Source: Chondrus crispus
Taxonomy: Eukaryota; Rhodophyta; Florideophyceae; Gigartinales; Gigartinaceae
Assembly: GCF_000350225.1 (NCBI RefSeq)
Contig: NW_005179293.1
Span: 1 to 64,000 of the forward strand
Direction: 5' to 3'
Length of the DNA stretch: 64,000 nt
The position numbers were made by a program, and so were the translations under genes. Of the stretch, positions 1 through 11,730 are shown one piece after another (the stretch's first letter is position 1; every line of letters begins with the position of its first letter). Under the pieces are notes generated by a model. That model did no database searches. It was given only the letters and a program-made list of their open reading frames with translations, and was not told the origin of the DNA.

Positions 1-466
1 TCACCACTTTCTACGTCCACAAATTACTGTTCTGTACATACTGTGCACTACTGTACTAATTTACCCATCGTGTCCCGCACTCGGACGCACTCGTTTCCGT
101 TCCGATTCGCCACGCTTCACACAACGAACATCACTTTGCCCTTCCCGTACTCGACTACAACCTCGTGTCTCATTCATCCATCCTCAACGCCCGCATAAAC
201 TGTCGACATAAACGCCCACCACATCCACCACCCATCCACCACCCTGCTGTCAACACCTGCCTCCATCCCACCGCACATAAACTTTTCTTTACCCCTGTAG
301 AGTGTATCGGAAAATTGCAAATTAGGGACAGGACTGTTACCCTCCACATCACCGTCCCGCCTGTCTCTGCACTCGCCCTGTTGCCCGCTTTACGCTTGTT
401 CAATAACATTGCATTATCATTACTCTACATTCTCCCGCCGCTATCATACTCTACTTGCTGTACAGA

Positions 467-505
467 ACATACGTTCGGTACATACGTTCGGTACATACGT
501 TCGGC
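467..505. repeat. Three tandem copies of a 13-bp unit
   Basis: The unit ACATACGTTCGGT occurs three times head to tail; the last copy ends in C instead of T. Confidence 0.9.
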
Positions 506-669
506 ACTCTTGACGGTGTGAGATCATCAAATCTCCTGCCCCACGTCCCACCGATCCCCACCCAACTACAACTACTGTAAATTGTGTCCAGTCCATCATG
601 AATCATGTGGTATTTACAGTAGTCAGATACTCCCATAACTGCTGGCAGTTTCTGGCACCAGAAAGACCT

Positions 670-690
670 ACAGTACTACGGTAGTACTGT
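670..690. repeat. Perfect 21-nt inverted repeat
   Basis: Arms ACAGTACTAC and GTAGTACTGT are separated by a single G. The arms overlap two copies of the TACAGTA/TACTGTA motif that recurs through the window. Confidence 0.85.
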
Positions 691-1023
691 ACTACTACCT
701 TGGGTAGTGTGTACACAAACAACCCCTCAACTCCGTCTAGAGTCTCTTGTAAACACCACACTTCTCCAACCTCCCTGCCTGCTTTTTTCTACCAACCTCA
801 GTCTTGCAGCAGGCCGTCCCGACAAACTGCCCCACCGCCTCATCCCTATCTTCAACTCCCAATTCCCTACCAATTCCTCACACCCTATACACGAGTAAAT
901 CTATACACGAGTGGTCGTCACCAACTCTTGCGCTTATTCATTCCGCTGCCAAGCACTGAAAACAACACAAAATCTAAACACCCATCCACTGCTTTTGCCC
1001 ACCTACTCTCATCCCGACGCATC

Positions 1024-1030
1024 TATATAA
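1024..1030 (+). promoter_or_regulatory. TATA box for the gene at 1157
   Basis: TATATAA lies 127 nt before the ATG at 1157, followed by a C-rich leader. The spacing resembles the other host genes here (27177 before 27257, 24974 before 24861, 22391 before 22285). The transcription start, about 30 nt downstream, is inferred. Confidence 0.5.
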
Positions 1031-1156
1031 CCCCCGCCCGCTTTTTCACCGTCAATCATATCCCCCAACCTTCCATCCCACACAACCTACAACCCCCGAA
1101 ACACTATACAAACCACACATACTCTCAGCAGCTCCTGCCCTTACCCTCCTTCCAAC

Positions 1157-2098
1157 ATGAGCCCCACCCGGCCCAACTCTCGTCCCACCAACAATACAAA
1201 CCCCCGTAATGACAGAAACCTACTTCCACCCTCATCCGCCCACCAGACCGAGTATCTCCGTCGCATCCATCACCGACGCGCAAGCGCAAATACATACCCT
1301 ACACCGGAGAGGAATCCCACCTCCTCCAACGACTATCCCTCCACCACCACGTCGCATCGTTCCACCCTCTCCAGAGGCCATGGAACACCCATCAGTACTA
1401 CAGCCTCCCCTTCATACCCCTCCACCACCAGTAGCGCACGAGTCGCACCTCGCCAATCTCGCCGCCGTAGGGAACCCCGGCACCGCGCATCGCGGGAAAC
1501 CACCGCGCACGACCATCTCCCCGCCGCCTCGCACACCCCACCACGTCCGTCGCCGACCTCTACAGACAACGGGGCACCTAGCAGCAGTGCAGCCCGGCGC
1601 AAGTCGCCCCGCGCTCCCCGCCCGGCCCAACGCAATGCTCCACAGAACCGCGATTCAAAGAGCAAGGCCACCATTCCCACCAGGCAGGTCTCGGTGGGGC
1701 ACCAACCTCCTAGCGAGGACTCCCTCGCCACTCGCACCGACGTCGCCCAGTACGGCAAGTACGGCCCTCCGGGGAGGCACATTCGCCGGGAGGCGGGTGC
1801 GTCGAGCGCTGCGATGCGCGGTACCAACGTTGCGCACTACGGGCGGGACGGCGAGGTGGGAAGGGCGGGGAAGCACCTTCCGGCGGACCGTGTTTTCCAC
1901 GAAAGGGGCGAATGCCCTGGCTGCGACGCGTGCGAGGACGAGCGGCGCAAGGAGAGAAGCAGGCGGAGGCGGCGTGCCGGCGATGACCATGGGAAGCACA
2001 GGACTGGGCACCATCGCAGGAGGAAGGATCGCGACGGTGACGGGCAGGGGGCGCAGAAGAGGTGGCCTAATATTCCTGGTTGCTTCAAGGTGGAATGA
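1157..2098 (+). CDS. Unidentified Arg/Ser-rich basic protein, 313 aa
   Basis: I do not recognise this protein. The first half is Ser/Thr/Pro-rich and low in complexity. The second half is better structured: two related segments, TDVAQYGKYG and TNVAHYGRDG about 35 residues apart, then a Cys cluster ECPGCDACED (CxxCxxC) that could bind metal, and a strongly basic C-terminus with runs of Arg and Lys (a possible nuclear or nucleic-acid-binding tail). A TATA box sits 127 nt upstream of the ATG and there is no intron signal. A second long ORF in another frame (1209-2261) overlaps it. I prefer this frame for its upstream TATA box, repeated motif, Cys cluster and more normal charge distribution; the other frame is mostly Pro/Arg/Thr. 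The stop is TGA. Function unknown. Confidence 0.45.
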   Translation: MSPTRPNSRPTNNTNPRNDRNLLPPSSAHQTEYLRRIHHRRASANTYPTPERNPTSSNDYPSTTTSHRSTLSRGHGTPISTTASPSYPSTTSSARVAPRQSRRRREPRHRASRETTAHDHLPAASHTPPRPSPTSTDNGAPSSSAARRKSPRAPRPAQRNAPQNRDSKSKATIPTRQVSVGHQPPSEDSLATRTDVAQYGKYGPPGRHIRREAGASSAAMRGTNVAHYGRDGEVGRAGKHLPADRVFHERGECPGCDACEDERRKERSRRRRRAGDDHGKHRTGHHRRRKDRDGDGQGAQKRWPNIPGCFKVE

Positions 2099-2219
2099 CC
2101 GAGAGCGCGAGGGATTTATTTCTCGTGCGCCAATCACAGAGGCTTCCGACATTTGCACAGCGCTCACTCATTGGCTGCCCGCTGGATCTCCAATCTCACA
2201 CCTCTCCAGAGACAGAGAG

Positions 2220-2319
2220 ATGCGTTTCAAGGAGGTTTATCCGGGGGTAGCGTTTGTATAAAACTGTCTCATACATGCGTTTCAAGGAGGTTTATCCGGG
2301 GGTAGCGTTTGTATAAAAC
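2220..2319 (+). repeat. 45-bp direct repeat containing TATAAAA
   Basis: A 45-bp block at 2220-2264 is repeated exactly at 2275-2319 with a 10-bp spacer. Each copy ends in GTATAAAAC, so it duplicates a TATA-like site (2257-2263 and 2312-2318). No convincing ORF follows. Confidence 0.85.
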
Positions 2320-3194
2320 AGAGCCATTGCAAGCCGACTTCCAAGCTAGCTAGCTAGAGCAGCGTACTGTGTTTAGATTCGATGCAATCTCTTTGCCTCC
2401 CATGAGATCAGCCTCTCATGTTGTTAAAATAAGGAATATGAAGTCGCTGTTGCTATGCACACCAGTTCTTCATTGCATTTACCCTCTACTAAAACTAAAA
2501 CTCCCCCATGGCATCGGGATAAATCACTCTTGATGGCTACGAAAACATTAAAAGAATCTTACACCCCTACTACGTATTTTCTGTCTTGGAAATCAGATAT
2601 CATGACACAAGGTTTAGAGATTGCTCAATTTGCTCCTTCGCAAGGCTTTCCTAAATATGACTCCAACAAAAATCGCCACCCCCCGCAGTCATATATGCTG
2701 CAGAAACAAGTAATACTTCTGGGGTGAGGAGCAAACCGTGCCTCTTTACAGTATATCGAGAAAACACAAACGCAAAGCATCGCACTTGACAAGTGACCTC
2801 ACATGAGATCACCTGAACTCATCGTGAGGGAATTTCGTCACCTTCGATACAATAGTAGAAGCTGTCAATAACACTTCGCCTTTTTTCCGATGAAAGAGGT
2901 CCCATACCCGTATAGTGTATTTATTGGATATGGAATGCGGAAACAGCCCTCTGCGCTTATTTTGGTAATATCTATTGTCGCACATTTTCTTCGAAGATAT
3001 CCGCCATTTTTGATTATTTTTGGTTTGCGATATCTTTTCGTGATATAAGCGACAGCCAAGAAGCCGCCAGGGGCCTGCACTGAAAATTTTCTTGTCATGG
3101 ACAAATTGCTGAATATGTATTCCGTCCAGTTCTCTGCTACACTATGCTGAGGAATTCATAATCTTCCAAATCAGGGCACATCCAGACCTACATT
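2320..3194. other. Intergenic region, nothing recognised
   Basis: AT-richer than the preceding gene. Only short ORFs without motifs are present on either strand. Confidence 0.5.
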
Positions 3195-3963
3195 TCAACT
3201 CACGTTTAATGATTGTTTAAGAGCAATAACTCTTAAACGCATTGAAAACGATTCCATTTTGGCACAGGTTAGGCATGTTAAACTAGACAACGATTTTTTC
3301 ATAGAACTGGAAGGGTCCTTTTGGGACTGGTTTATTTGGGAGTTGAACAAACGCGTGCACAGAAACTTGATGGCACCTGAGAGACCCTTAAATGCAACCA
3401 CCATCTCGACACTTTTTCATTCGCAAATTTCACATCGGTAGACATAAGCTGTTTTTCTTCCTTTGCTATAATTTTTTTTTGCATTTCACTTGAACAGCGG
3501 AAGACCTTCCTCACTCGTCGTGGACCTTTTCTACGTGCCATGTAAGCATGCTTTGACGCAAAAAAGATTGAGAGCATTGCTTACATTCATAGCGCTTCGG
3601 TCCAAGGTACCCTGGGGAACCTCGACGACAGTGAGTCTTCCGAGTCTTCCGAGTCTTCACAATGGGTGCTACGACTTTGGTGGAAATTTTAAGGGATTTT
3701 CCCTTGGAGTGGGGTTTTCGCAGTTTCTGAAGCCCCTTCGCGATGCAATACACCACAGCCAACTGAAGAGGCCTTTTAAATGCAGAGAGATTCATTTTCA
3801 AATGTGTTGTGATTTGTGTTTGTTGAAAATGTATTTTTATGACGTCTTGAAGGCCCGGATGTTTTTTTTGGCTGTTGTTAGCTCCTCTTCGCATTGATTC
3901 GCCGCTCATTTTATAGGCGAGTTCTGGCTCCTTGGTGAAGTCCGTTTCGCACTTTGGACCCAT
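3195..3963 (-). pseudogene. Decayed C2H2 zinc-finger gene
   Basis: The ORF from 3963 to 3511 ends with one well-formed C2H2 finger, YECKQCSQSFLRQ followed by HVEKVH (C-x2-C-x12-H-x4-H), and then a stop. Farther downstream on the same strand, finger-like pieces occur in shifted frames: a KCEICE Cys pair near 3440 and LTCLTCAKM near 3270, without their histidines. The upstream part of the ORF is basic and has no other finger. It looks like a relic of the zinc-finger family that is intact at 21.5-30.9 kb. A 9-bp tandem repeat lies inside it. Confidence 0.5.
3633..3659. repeat. Three tandem copies of GAGTCTTCC
   Basis: A nine-base unit repeated three times inside the zinc-finger pseudogene. On the minus strand it reads as repeated Arg-Lys-Thr. 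Confidence 0.85.
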
Positions 3964-5244
3964 ATCTGGTTGTCCGCTCAGTGTGCTGAGGCACTAAAGT
4001 CGACCTTCATTCTTACTAGAAGCAACAAAAAATTAAAATTTGCCCCGGCATTTGTGCGAATGTAGCGGTTGGGTTTGTTTCACGTTCCCATAAGAAAATA
4101 AAAAGCATGCAGAAACTTCGTATAACAGAGATGAAAGATGCGGCTGTTGCCCTGCCCGCGAGCATCGAAAAAGGAAAGGCATCGAAGGAGAGCAACATGG
4201 GGCCCGAACGGGTGGGCAGAGGCTCTTCGGGGCCATTTCGGTATGAAGTACGAAGACTGGCATGCGCTTTGCTTTTAACGCAAAATCTCACCTGCATTTG
4301 CCAGGCAATATTCATACAGGATGCGGTTTGGTTTGTTACAGAGAATCGTGGCAGCTTTACTCGAGTTCGTAAAAATATCAGACCACTGAAGGGTCGCCAG
4401 AATCCCATGACTTCTGAAATCAGAAGCTTTGCGCCGTTCTAGGATAAAGCGCATTTACAGTATCAAATAGTATGGACCAAAACTGTAGACTCCGCAACTG
4501 CACGGTGAACAGAAGAGTTGTGTGTAGTGCGACACCATCATCCGTTTACTTACTGATCGATCCATCAGCAACACAGTTCACAACAGACGTTGCGTTGCTC
4601 GAGGAGAACAGCAAAACAGCGTGTTTTGAAGAGGCACCAAGAACGCCATGGCAGAGAAGTGAGGCGACTGGGGATACATCCTTCTGCCACAATATGAATC
4701 GGTCAGAAGCCTCGGATGGCTTTACCGCGAATGGAAATGTCCAATCACCAAACATTTGGCACGTGCTGTGCATGCAAAACGTAAAAACCCTAAACATTTG
4801 TTATGATGTGGGCTATTTCTAATCGACATAGCTTTCGCCTTAAACAATACTGCACTATCAGCAATTAACACATCGCGATTCGCAATTTGCGAGCGGGCTG
4901 CCGGAAAATGTTCCAGAAAACTGGAAATGCTTTCTACTCTCCGTTGACGGACTCTCAGCAAGGATAAATACCAGTCATGGCCAGTGAAACGCTATGCAGC
5001 AACCCAACTAGCATGTCGTGCTGGCCACCAACTCAACTGCAACTCCGGGAAGGGGTAGGTCCTGCGCACGGACACATTTGGCATCCTACGAAAAACGTCT
5101 CTCCAATACCGTTGCAGCATTTCGCATTGGGCCCGCAGATTCCGCAGAAATTTTCATTCTAACACGCCCAATCATGCGGCTCGTCATGTCCAAAACAATG
5201 AGTTTGATTGGCCATACAGAATGTACGTTATTCTTGATTGGGAA
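3964..5244. other. Intergenic region, nothing recognised
   Basis: Short overlapping ORFs on both strands (for example around 4016-4442 and 4472-4822) carry no recognisable motif. This flank leads directly to the TA at the left end of the pogo-like transposon. Confidence 0.45.
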
Positions 5245-5269
5245 TAACCGCTGTTAACCTAATCACCAA
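5245..5269. repeat. Left terminal inverted repeat of the pogo-like element
   Basis: It matches the reverse complement of 7573-7589 joined to 18374-18381 at about 22 of 25 positions. The junction is only visible once the LTR insertion and its TTGAC duplication are removed. Confidence 0.75.
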
Positions 5270-5380
5270 TTTTTCCGTTGCACCGGCACGACCTCCGCAA
5301 CTTTAATTAAAAAATATGAAAATAGTGACGGTTTCTGCTCATTCGAATTTCCTTTTGCATCTGCAAAGAGCCCGAAGAGC

Positions 5381-5440
5381 GTACGTAGCCACTGTTTCCA
5401 GTGGAAACAGTGGCTACGTACGCGGTGGAAACTTTCCACC
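5381..5440. repeat. Two adjacent perfect hairpins
   Basis: The first inverted repeat has 20-bp arms (5381-5400 and 5402-5421) around a single G. A second follows at once: GGTGGAAA-C-TTTCCACC (5424-5440). They lie inside the pogo-like element, close to its left end and downstream of the transposase reading frame. Confidence 0.9.
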
Positions 5441-5558
5441 AACCAGCGAACAATGAGAAGGGCTGAACCTTTTTCTAACACGCCAAAACGGTATCATTTT
5501 ACGAGATTTGCCTAATTGCCAAATACAGTCAAAAATATTTACGCTCCGTGGCCCGCGT

Positions 5559-7290
5559 TTAACGTGCGCAGCGGTCCCTCATCAACCCCAAAATTGGGGC
5601 TCCTGACAACGCCCGAACACGAGTCCGAGCCCGTCTGCGTCGATCTGCTCTGTTCCGCTGAAGACCAGAAAACGTTTTCGAGCGTTTGCGACCAAGCGTT
5701 ACCAGATGACGGCCGCCAGCGGCCGAGTCCAAGCCATATTCACGGTCCAGGGCTTTCTTCTCTGCCTCTTTCGGGCTTATATTTGAACGCTGATTTCTTC
5801 GTCTCTCCCGCTCGGCCAGAGCCTCCATGATCATATCTGCAGTCAGATGGGCGCCCCTAGTTGTGGAGATCCTAATTGTTCCCTGCTCCTCCACCTCGCC
5901 ATCCGTTATAAGACTTCTTCCCTGACGCTTAAAAGATGACAAAATAGAATCTAAAGTCGGCAAACTGGCAAACTCACTGTCATCCCCTGAGTAGAGCGAT
6001 AGCTCCCTGAGTGGTTCCAAACTTGCAGTGCGAGTCATGGAGTCCCACACGCTGCATTTTTGGAACCCGCTGCATATATTTGACACCGTTAACGCGTCTG
6101 ATAGGGAGACATGTATTATATCGGCCGCATCGAAAGGGTCCAGAACCTTTTGGTCATAGCACGGTTGTGAATTTCACGCTGTAAAAAGGACTTAAAAGGT
6201 CCAAACACTGTGACGTCGAGTGGCTGTAATACATGTGACGTATGAGCAGGTAGTGCAACAACAACGACACCATTGTCCTTCAAATATTGAAGCACTTTGT
6301 ACTGAACGTGGCAAACGTAATCATCGAAAAGTAGCAGTAGTTTCTGGACACCAATACGGAGCTCTTCTGTTTCCTTCACAAAAGAAACAGCCGCCTTCAA
6401 AAATATTTTGGAGTCGACACCTGCGGGGTCCCTCTGATAGAAATAGCAAGGGGGCAAAGACTGGTGCACGGTGGTGCACGGTATGAATCAAGGAGCCCAC
6501 ACGGTGGTAATGTGGCTGCTTTCCAGGATGAACAACAACTGGCTTGAACACCTGCTCAGCAGCATTAACAATGCACATGACCGTAACCCGGTCCAATTTT
6601 CCTTTTGTCTTCACGGTGGCTGACAGTAAACTTTTGTTCCTTAAACCTATGCCTTTACGCAGACTTCTTCCTGCCATTTTGTGAAACGATAACCCAGTTT
6701 CGTTAACATTAAATATTAGCCTCGGATCATGAATGCCAAAACATATGATAAGTTATTGTAGCCTGTCAATGTGCTCACAGATAGTTGAGCATGTGATCGA
6801 TGTGATTCGGTTTTGTTCTATGGATCATACAGACCTCACACTGAGTCCTGGATGACTTTTAAAAACATTTGACCAAGCGAATGGACGGTAGCCTGTGAAT
6901 AAATGGCAATTCACGGCGACGCGGCAAAGGTAACATCTTACAAACACGAATTGCTAACTGGCGAAAGTTGGTAAGTGCTAAAGGTGTGATGCAGTTGATA
7001 ATTGCACGAGCAGCAGCAGCAATGAGTTGTTCTTCGTCTTGTCTCAATAAAACAGGACGTCCTGCCTGTCGCACAAGTACAGTAATATCCGACGCGTCTT
7101 GGGGCTCGCGTTGGCGTGGGTCTTTGACCCAGTTTTGATAGGCGGTTCGTGCTTTCCGAAAGCCTACCCCGTGAGTTTTAGACGCGTGTTTGAGCGCGAC
7201 GGCGCCGAAAGCGTGGTGAAATATTACAAGTTGCAGCTTGCAATAGGTTGTACAGTCCATTTCAGCAGAACAGCGGCTTGCAAAGTTCAA
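5559..7290 (-). pseudogene. Pogo/Tigger-like DDE transposase, frameshifted
   Basis: Fragments in order on the minus strand: an N-terminal DNA-binding region (7290-6859, with QAGRPVLLRQDEEQL resembling pogo/CENP-B-type N-termini); the start of the DDE domain near 6750-6670; the rest of the catalytic domain (6469-6116) with LLLFDDYVCH and LPAHTSHVLQPLD, hallmarks of the DDE_1 family; and a charged C-terminal tail (6086-5559). At least three frame changes separate them. The first catalytic Asp is replaced: the segment reads IFNVNETGLSFHK where the family has Asp after NV (codon 6704-6702, AAC). The protein is therefore dead twice over, by frameshifts and by loss of a catalytic residue. Confidence 0.75.
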
Positions 7291-7914
7291 GGAACTTGTG
7301 TTTGGGAGGGGAATGTTTACTGTAGCTCCTAGGGGAAGTTGGAACCACTTTGGGAGTGACTTTGGAGTTGCCGATTACAAAACAAGTAAATATACTGACC
7401 ATCGAAGTCTTGACGAGGGAATTGGCTCCCTTTGTTTGGCGGCAAAGTGGACTAAGGGCGAATGGAAAGAGTTTTGTTCTCTATGCTTAGCGGGAACCAC
7501 TTTTTCAGGTGGTGGAGGAGGTACTACACTACCAAAAAATATGCAAAAATCCGGTTGGTAATTAAGCATCAGTTGGTGATTAGGTTGACTGTTGCACCTT
7601 TCCAATTCAAAGAAGTAGACAATAGTACCAACTAGTGGTTCAGATAGAAATTGAACCGAATAAATGAAGCCCTGCCCTCGCGTTATTTCAGGACCTAGTC
7701 AGTCCGGAGTAATCGCCAAGTTTTGGTATTCAAGTCGCTGTTATTTCAGGATCAGGACGACCTGGAGTAATCAGCCGATTGAATCTGCACTCGCGTGAGT
7801 CCAACCGCGGCGAGCCCGTGGGTCAGAATTCATGCGAACGGATTCTAAGACAGTTGGGTCACGATAGCTCAACGCCTTCCCGTGGTGTGACTGTCGACGG
7901 ATAAGCGTCACGAA

Positions 7915-9093
7915 ATGTTGACCACCCGATCTCACCCAGATCGGGTTCAGGAGTCCCCAAACCCGGACCCCAACGACGAAGCAATTTTCAAAAATTCTAG
8001 GACAAAGATGATTACACCGACACGAACACGACGGCGGCGACCGCTCCTGGCACCCCCAGCTGACCTACACGAAGCGATACAGCTGCCCGACTCCCCCCCG
8101 CCGCCGCCGCCGCCCGGACACCCCACTCGTCCCCCAGGGCCACGATCATGCGCTCAACCAGGCCGATTACCGCGCTACCGCTACCGAAAGAGTGCAGCGC
8201 ACGGCCACGCACAGCCCTCCCGAGACCACCCACGACATTCTGGCCGGCCAGGATCCAGACGAACACGCAACCAAGGAACCAAGAACCCCGACAAGACTCT
8301 CAAGATACTACAGCTCAACGTTTGCGGGCTACGTCGTCGCGCAGCAGAAGTATCAATTCAGTGCTCAACACGAGGGATACATATCGCCTGCCTCCAGGAA
8401 ACCCATCTCAAAGGCGGCGACGCAGCTCCTCAGATCCAAGGCTTCACCGTCGTAGCGCGACAAGATCGCGACGACGGATACGGAGGCGTACTCATATACG
8501 TTCGGGAATCTCTGTGTCCACGGATAACACAGAGAGAATTCTACAACACCGGACGCGTACAACTCTGCACTGTAACAATGCGAACACCACGTGGACTGAT
8601 GAATATCTCAAACGTCTACGCCGCCCCAGGGTGGCTACGAGCGGATACGACCTGGTTGACAAGGCTACCTGAAGACGGAATCGTCTTAGGCGATTTTAAT
8701 GGTATAGGAACATGGGACCCGGCCAATGTGCACAGTACATCGCGCCCGCACGACTATATACTTGAAGAACATATTCTCCAGTCACATTACGAAGTGCTAA
8801 ACGACGGATCCGCAACACGTACTAGCAAGAAAGACCCTTCGAACGCCTCAGCGATCAACATAACTGCCACTTCGGGACAGTGGTCGCGCCTGAGCACGTG
8901 GAAAGCAGATAACACTCCGACGACTGACCATCACATCGTTACCACGGCCATCCAGCTTAACGAAGCAATTGCAGCCCCACGTACAAAACGATGGGCGCTA
9001 GACAAGGCTGATCGGAACAAGTACAGGAAAGTTTTAGACAAGCATATTATACGCTCTGATGACTCCCACAGCAGCATTAAGAAGGAAAACTAA
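7915..9093 (+). pseudogene. LINE ORF, N-terminal part: AP endonuclease
   Basis: Starts at ATG 7915 after a 58-nt leader. The first 125 residues are Pro/Arg-rich (a run of prolines from CCG repeats near 8100). The endonuclease domain follows: LQLNVCGL, CLQETHLK, VLGDFNGIGTWD and the C-terminal TTDHHIV, which are the conserved blocks of APE-type LINE nucleases that nick the target. The frame ends at TAA 9091-9093, but the RT domain continues in the same frame after two further stops (near 9166-9171), so this was one polyprotein. Confidence 0.75.
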
Positions 9094-9180
9094 ATATTAA
9101 CACCCGCAATTCTCAACGCAGCCCACAAAAGTGTTCTCAAGGGTAGAAGATCAAAAGATGTGCCGTAGTAGAACAATGAT

Positions 9181-11730
9181 GTGAGCGAAGCTATTGGTAA
9201 ACGAAAGCAAGCATGGGAAAAGTTCCTCGACAGCAGAACACAGCACAACAGGGAGAAGCTTGAAGAACAGCAGAATACAACAGAGCAGGTGATTAGACAA
9301 GCCAAGGCAACCGCATGGAAGAACGCGGTGGGGAAGATGTCAGCTACAGATGGGAACAACACTCTGTGGCGGGTACTGAGGGGAATGGACAGGCGTAGTA
9401 AACCATTCTCCCCACGAACCCTGAAAGGAGGCCAAAATGCGTCCGACAGAACAAAGGCAGACCAATTCCTACGAAACTTCATTGCTACCACAAGGAGGAA
9501 GGACAAAGACACTGTGCATCGAAACAAATACCGGAAACAGATGGATAACGCAAAGAACTCAAAACGACAGACCCACCCGGATATCTTTAGCTCCGAGGAA
9601 CTTGACGCGGTAATCCGCAGCATGAAGACAAAGAAAGTTGGGGGACCAGACGGAATCCAAATAAGATTCTTGAAAGAACTTCCATACACTGCCAAGCAGC
9701 GATTTCTGCGCCCATACAACCGGTCTTACACGGAAGGGGTTACCCCTGCCGCATGGCGGAAGGCCGAGATGATTGCCATCGAGAAACCGGGGAAGGAGAA
9801 TGAGTTTCGCCCCATTAGCCTTACCAACGTGCTTTGGAGATGCATGGAACGGTTGGTACTTTCACGCCTGTCTCCCTGGGTCGAGGGCATACTACCCCAC
9901 GAACAAGCAGGATTTCGGAGACACCAGTCATGCGAGGAACAGATCGCTACACTCACAGAGGATATTGCGCAAGCAATGTACAAGAAAGAGGTGGGAATAG
10001 CTCTCTTGCTTGACTTCAGCGGAGCGTAAGATCGAGTATCGATCAAAGGCCTACTAGCGAAACTGGGGAGGCACGACTGCCCTCCACAGCTTCTTCTTTG
10101 GCTACGAGCATTTCTAACAGACCGCAGAGCCTACTGTAGGTGAGGAGCTAGCAAAAGCAAGAGTAGAGTGCTACCAAACGGACTCCCGCAAGGAAGCTCG
10201 CTGTCATGTCTGCTCTGGGATGCGTATATTCTAGACCTCCCCCAAAAAGTGACCGGGGGAAAACTGTCGCTGTTTGCGGACGATACATCGGTTTGGGTCG
10301 TTCGAAAAAGCTTCCATGATTGCCTTCCAGCGCTTAGAGACATTGCACGAAGTATCGAACAATACTGCAAAGACCTTTGGATTAAGATCAACCCAAATAA
10401 GACCGATCTGCTACCATTCGGAAACAAGCGCTGGGAGCCCCTCACCCTAACGGTCGAAGTCTGTGGCACAGAGGTTCACGCCTCACATAGCGCAAAATTT
10501 CTAGGAGTAACGATCGACTCTAAACTGACCTTCAACTCCCATGCCACGAAGAATGCTGAGAAATACCTATCACGCTGCAGAATTCTCGCTTCACTCTCTG
10601 GCCGAACGTGGGGTGCAGACGAACGCATACTGAGTATGACAAGAAAACCCATCCTGGAACCGGTTGCTACTTACGCCTGTAGCGCTTGGATACCATACGC
10701 ATCATCAACCACGCTACAGAAATTGGAGCGCGCGCGAAACGTTACTCTTAGACTACAGACAGGCTGCTGTAAGCCCTCGAGTATCGAAAGGCTCCGCGAG
10801 CTAACCGACACGGACTCTCTGCGCGAAGAGGCCGCAAAGCCAGCAGCAATACTCCTCGAAAGAAACGCGCGGGTCCCACAGCCGTCATCTTTACTTAGCA
10901 TGACGGGAATTAAAAAGAAGTGCAGGACCAACCGATCAACTGCCAAGGAGACAGGAGAGGCAAGACTTGCGCAAACAGGAATCATCCCGTTAGCACGACT
11001 TCCGTTTCCGCCACTGACAACACAGAACATATCGAAGCCTCTGCCCAACACAGTTAAGTTCTTCTACACAAACTGCTCCAGGACCGATGAGGACACAACG
11101 CGTTTAAAAAAGGCTGAGGAACATTTATCCAGACTACGAAACTGTGATGTGGAACTGTGGACGGACGGATCTGTGGGAACGCCGGACACCCCCTACCCCA
11201 AAGACCAGCGCTGGCCGCTCTCTGTGCGATGGGAAGAGAAATGGTACACTGCAACCTCAACGCCTATGCAACCAGACCTCGAAGGCCTTCACTGCGTCAC
11301 GACGTATCGCGTTCTTCACGGCGCCCTACCATCTCATATGCTTTACTACGATGACACGGATGTTCACGCTGTACACTTTGACCCACAGGCAGACCGAACC
11401 TACGTCGTTGATGAGGACGGAGACAGGCTGGTTTGCCAAGTCCCCGAATTCCACAATGTGGGTGGAAGCGGATATGTCATAAGGGACCACAGATCGGGTT
11501 CCACAGAACAGCACCAAGCCCCTGGGGGAGTTATATGCACCTCATTCTCCGCGGATCTCAGAGCCGCAATCGGTGCATTTGGCCAGGTTTTGCGAAACCC
11601 GACCGAAAATACGCACCACCGATGGATAGTGGACTGCCAAGGAATATGCAAGGCTCTCTCAGGGTGTGGAAGACAAGATAAACGCTCTACTGTACGAACT
11701 ACTGCAAACGATCACGACACTCACTCGTGA
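9181..11730 (+). pseudogene. LINE reverse transcriptase region
   Basis: Same frame as the endonuclease. RT blocks are clear: KVGGPDGIQIRFLKEL, EFRPISLTNVLWR, AGFRRHQSCEEQ, LLDFSGA (stop TAA 10027-10029 right after it), LPNGLPQGSSLSCLLW, and the catalytic FADD at 10273-10284. A second stop, TGA, lies at 10141-10143. After the RT come a thumb-like region and the start of RNase H (CDVELWTDGSV). The frame is lost near 11660-11690, where RNase H carries on in another frame. The RNase H Glu position reads SADLRAA, an apparent Glu-to-Asp change. Confidence 0.75.

Larger units (their letters stand above)
1..1023. other. Intergenic region, no supported gene
   Basis: Pyrimidine-rich upstream region. 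The ORFs here are low-complexity and overlap one another on both strands, so none is supported. It holds a 13-bp triplet repeat (467-505) and a 21-bp inverted repeat (670-690), listed separately. Confidence 0.5.

Noticed and set aside
1209..2261. A 350-codon ORF overlapping the 1157 gene in another frame
   Set aside because: It is mostly Pro/Arg/Thr/Ala low complexity typical of a shadow frame in GC-rich coding DNA. The 1157 frame has better features, though the choice is not certain.
7298..7561. Plus-strand ORF across the pogo element end
   Set aside because: It crosses the terminal region of the transposon on the strand opposite to the transposase and has no motif.
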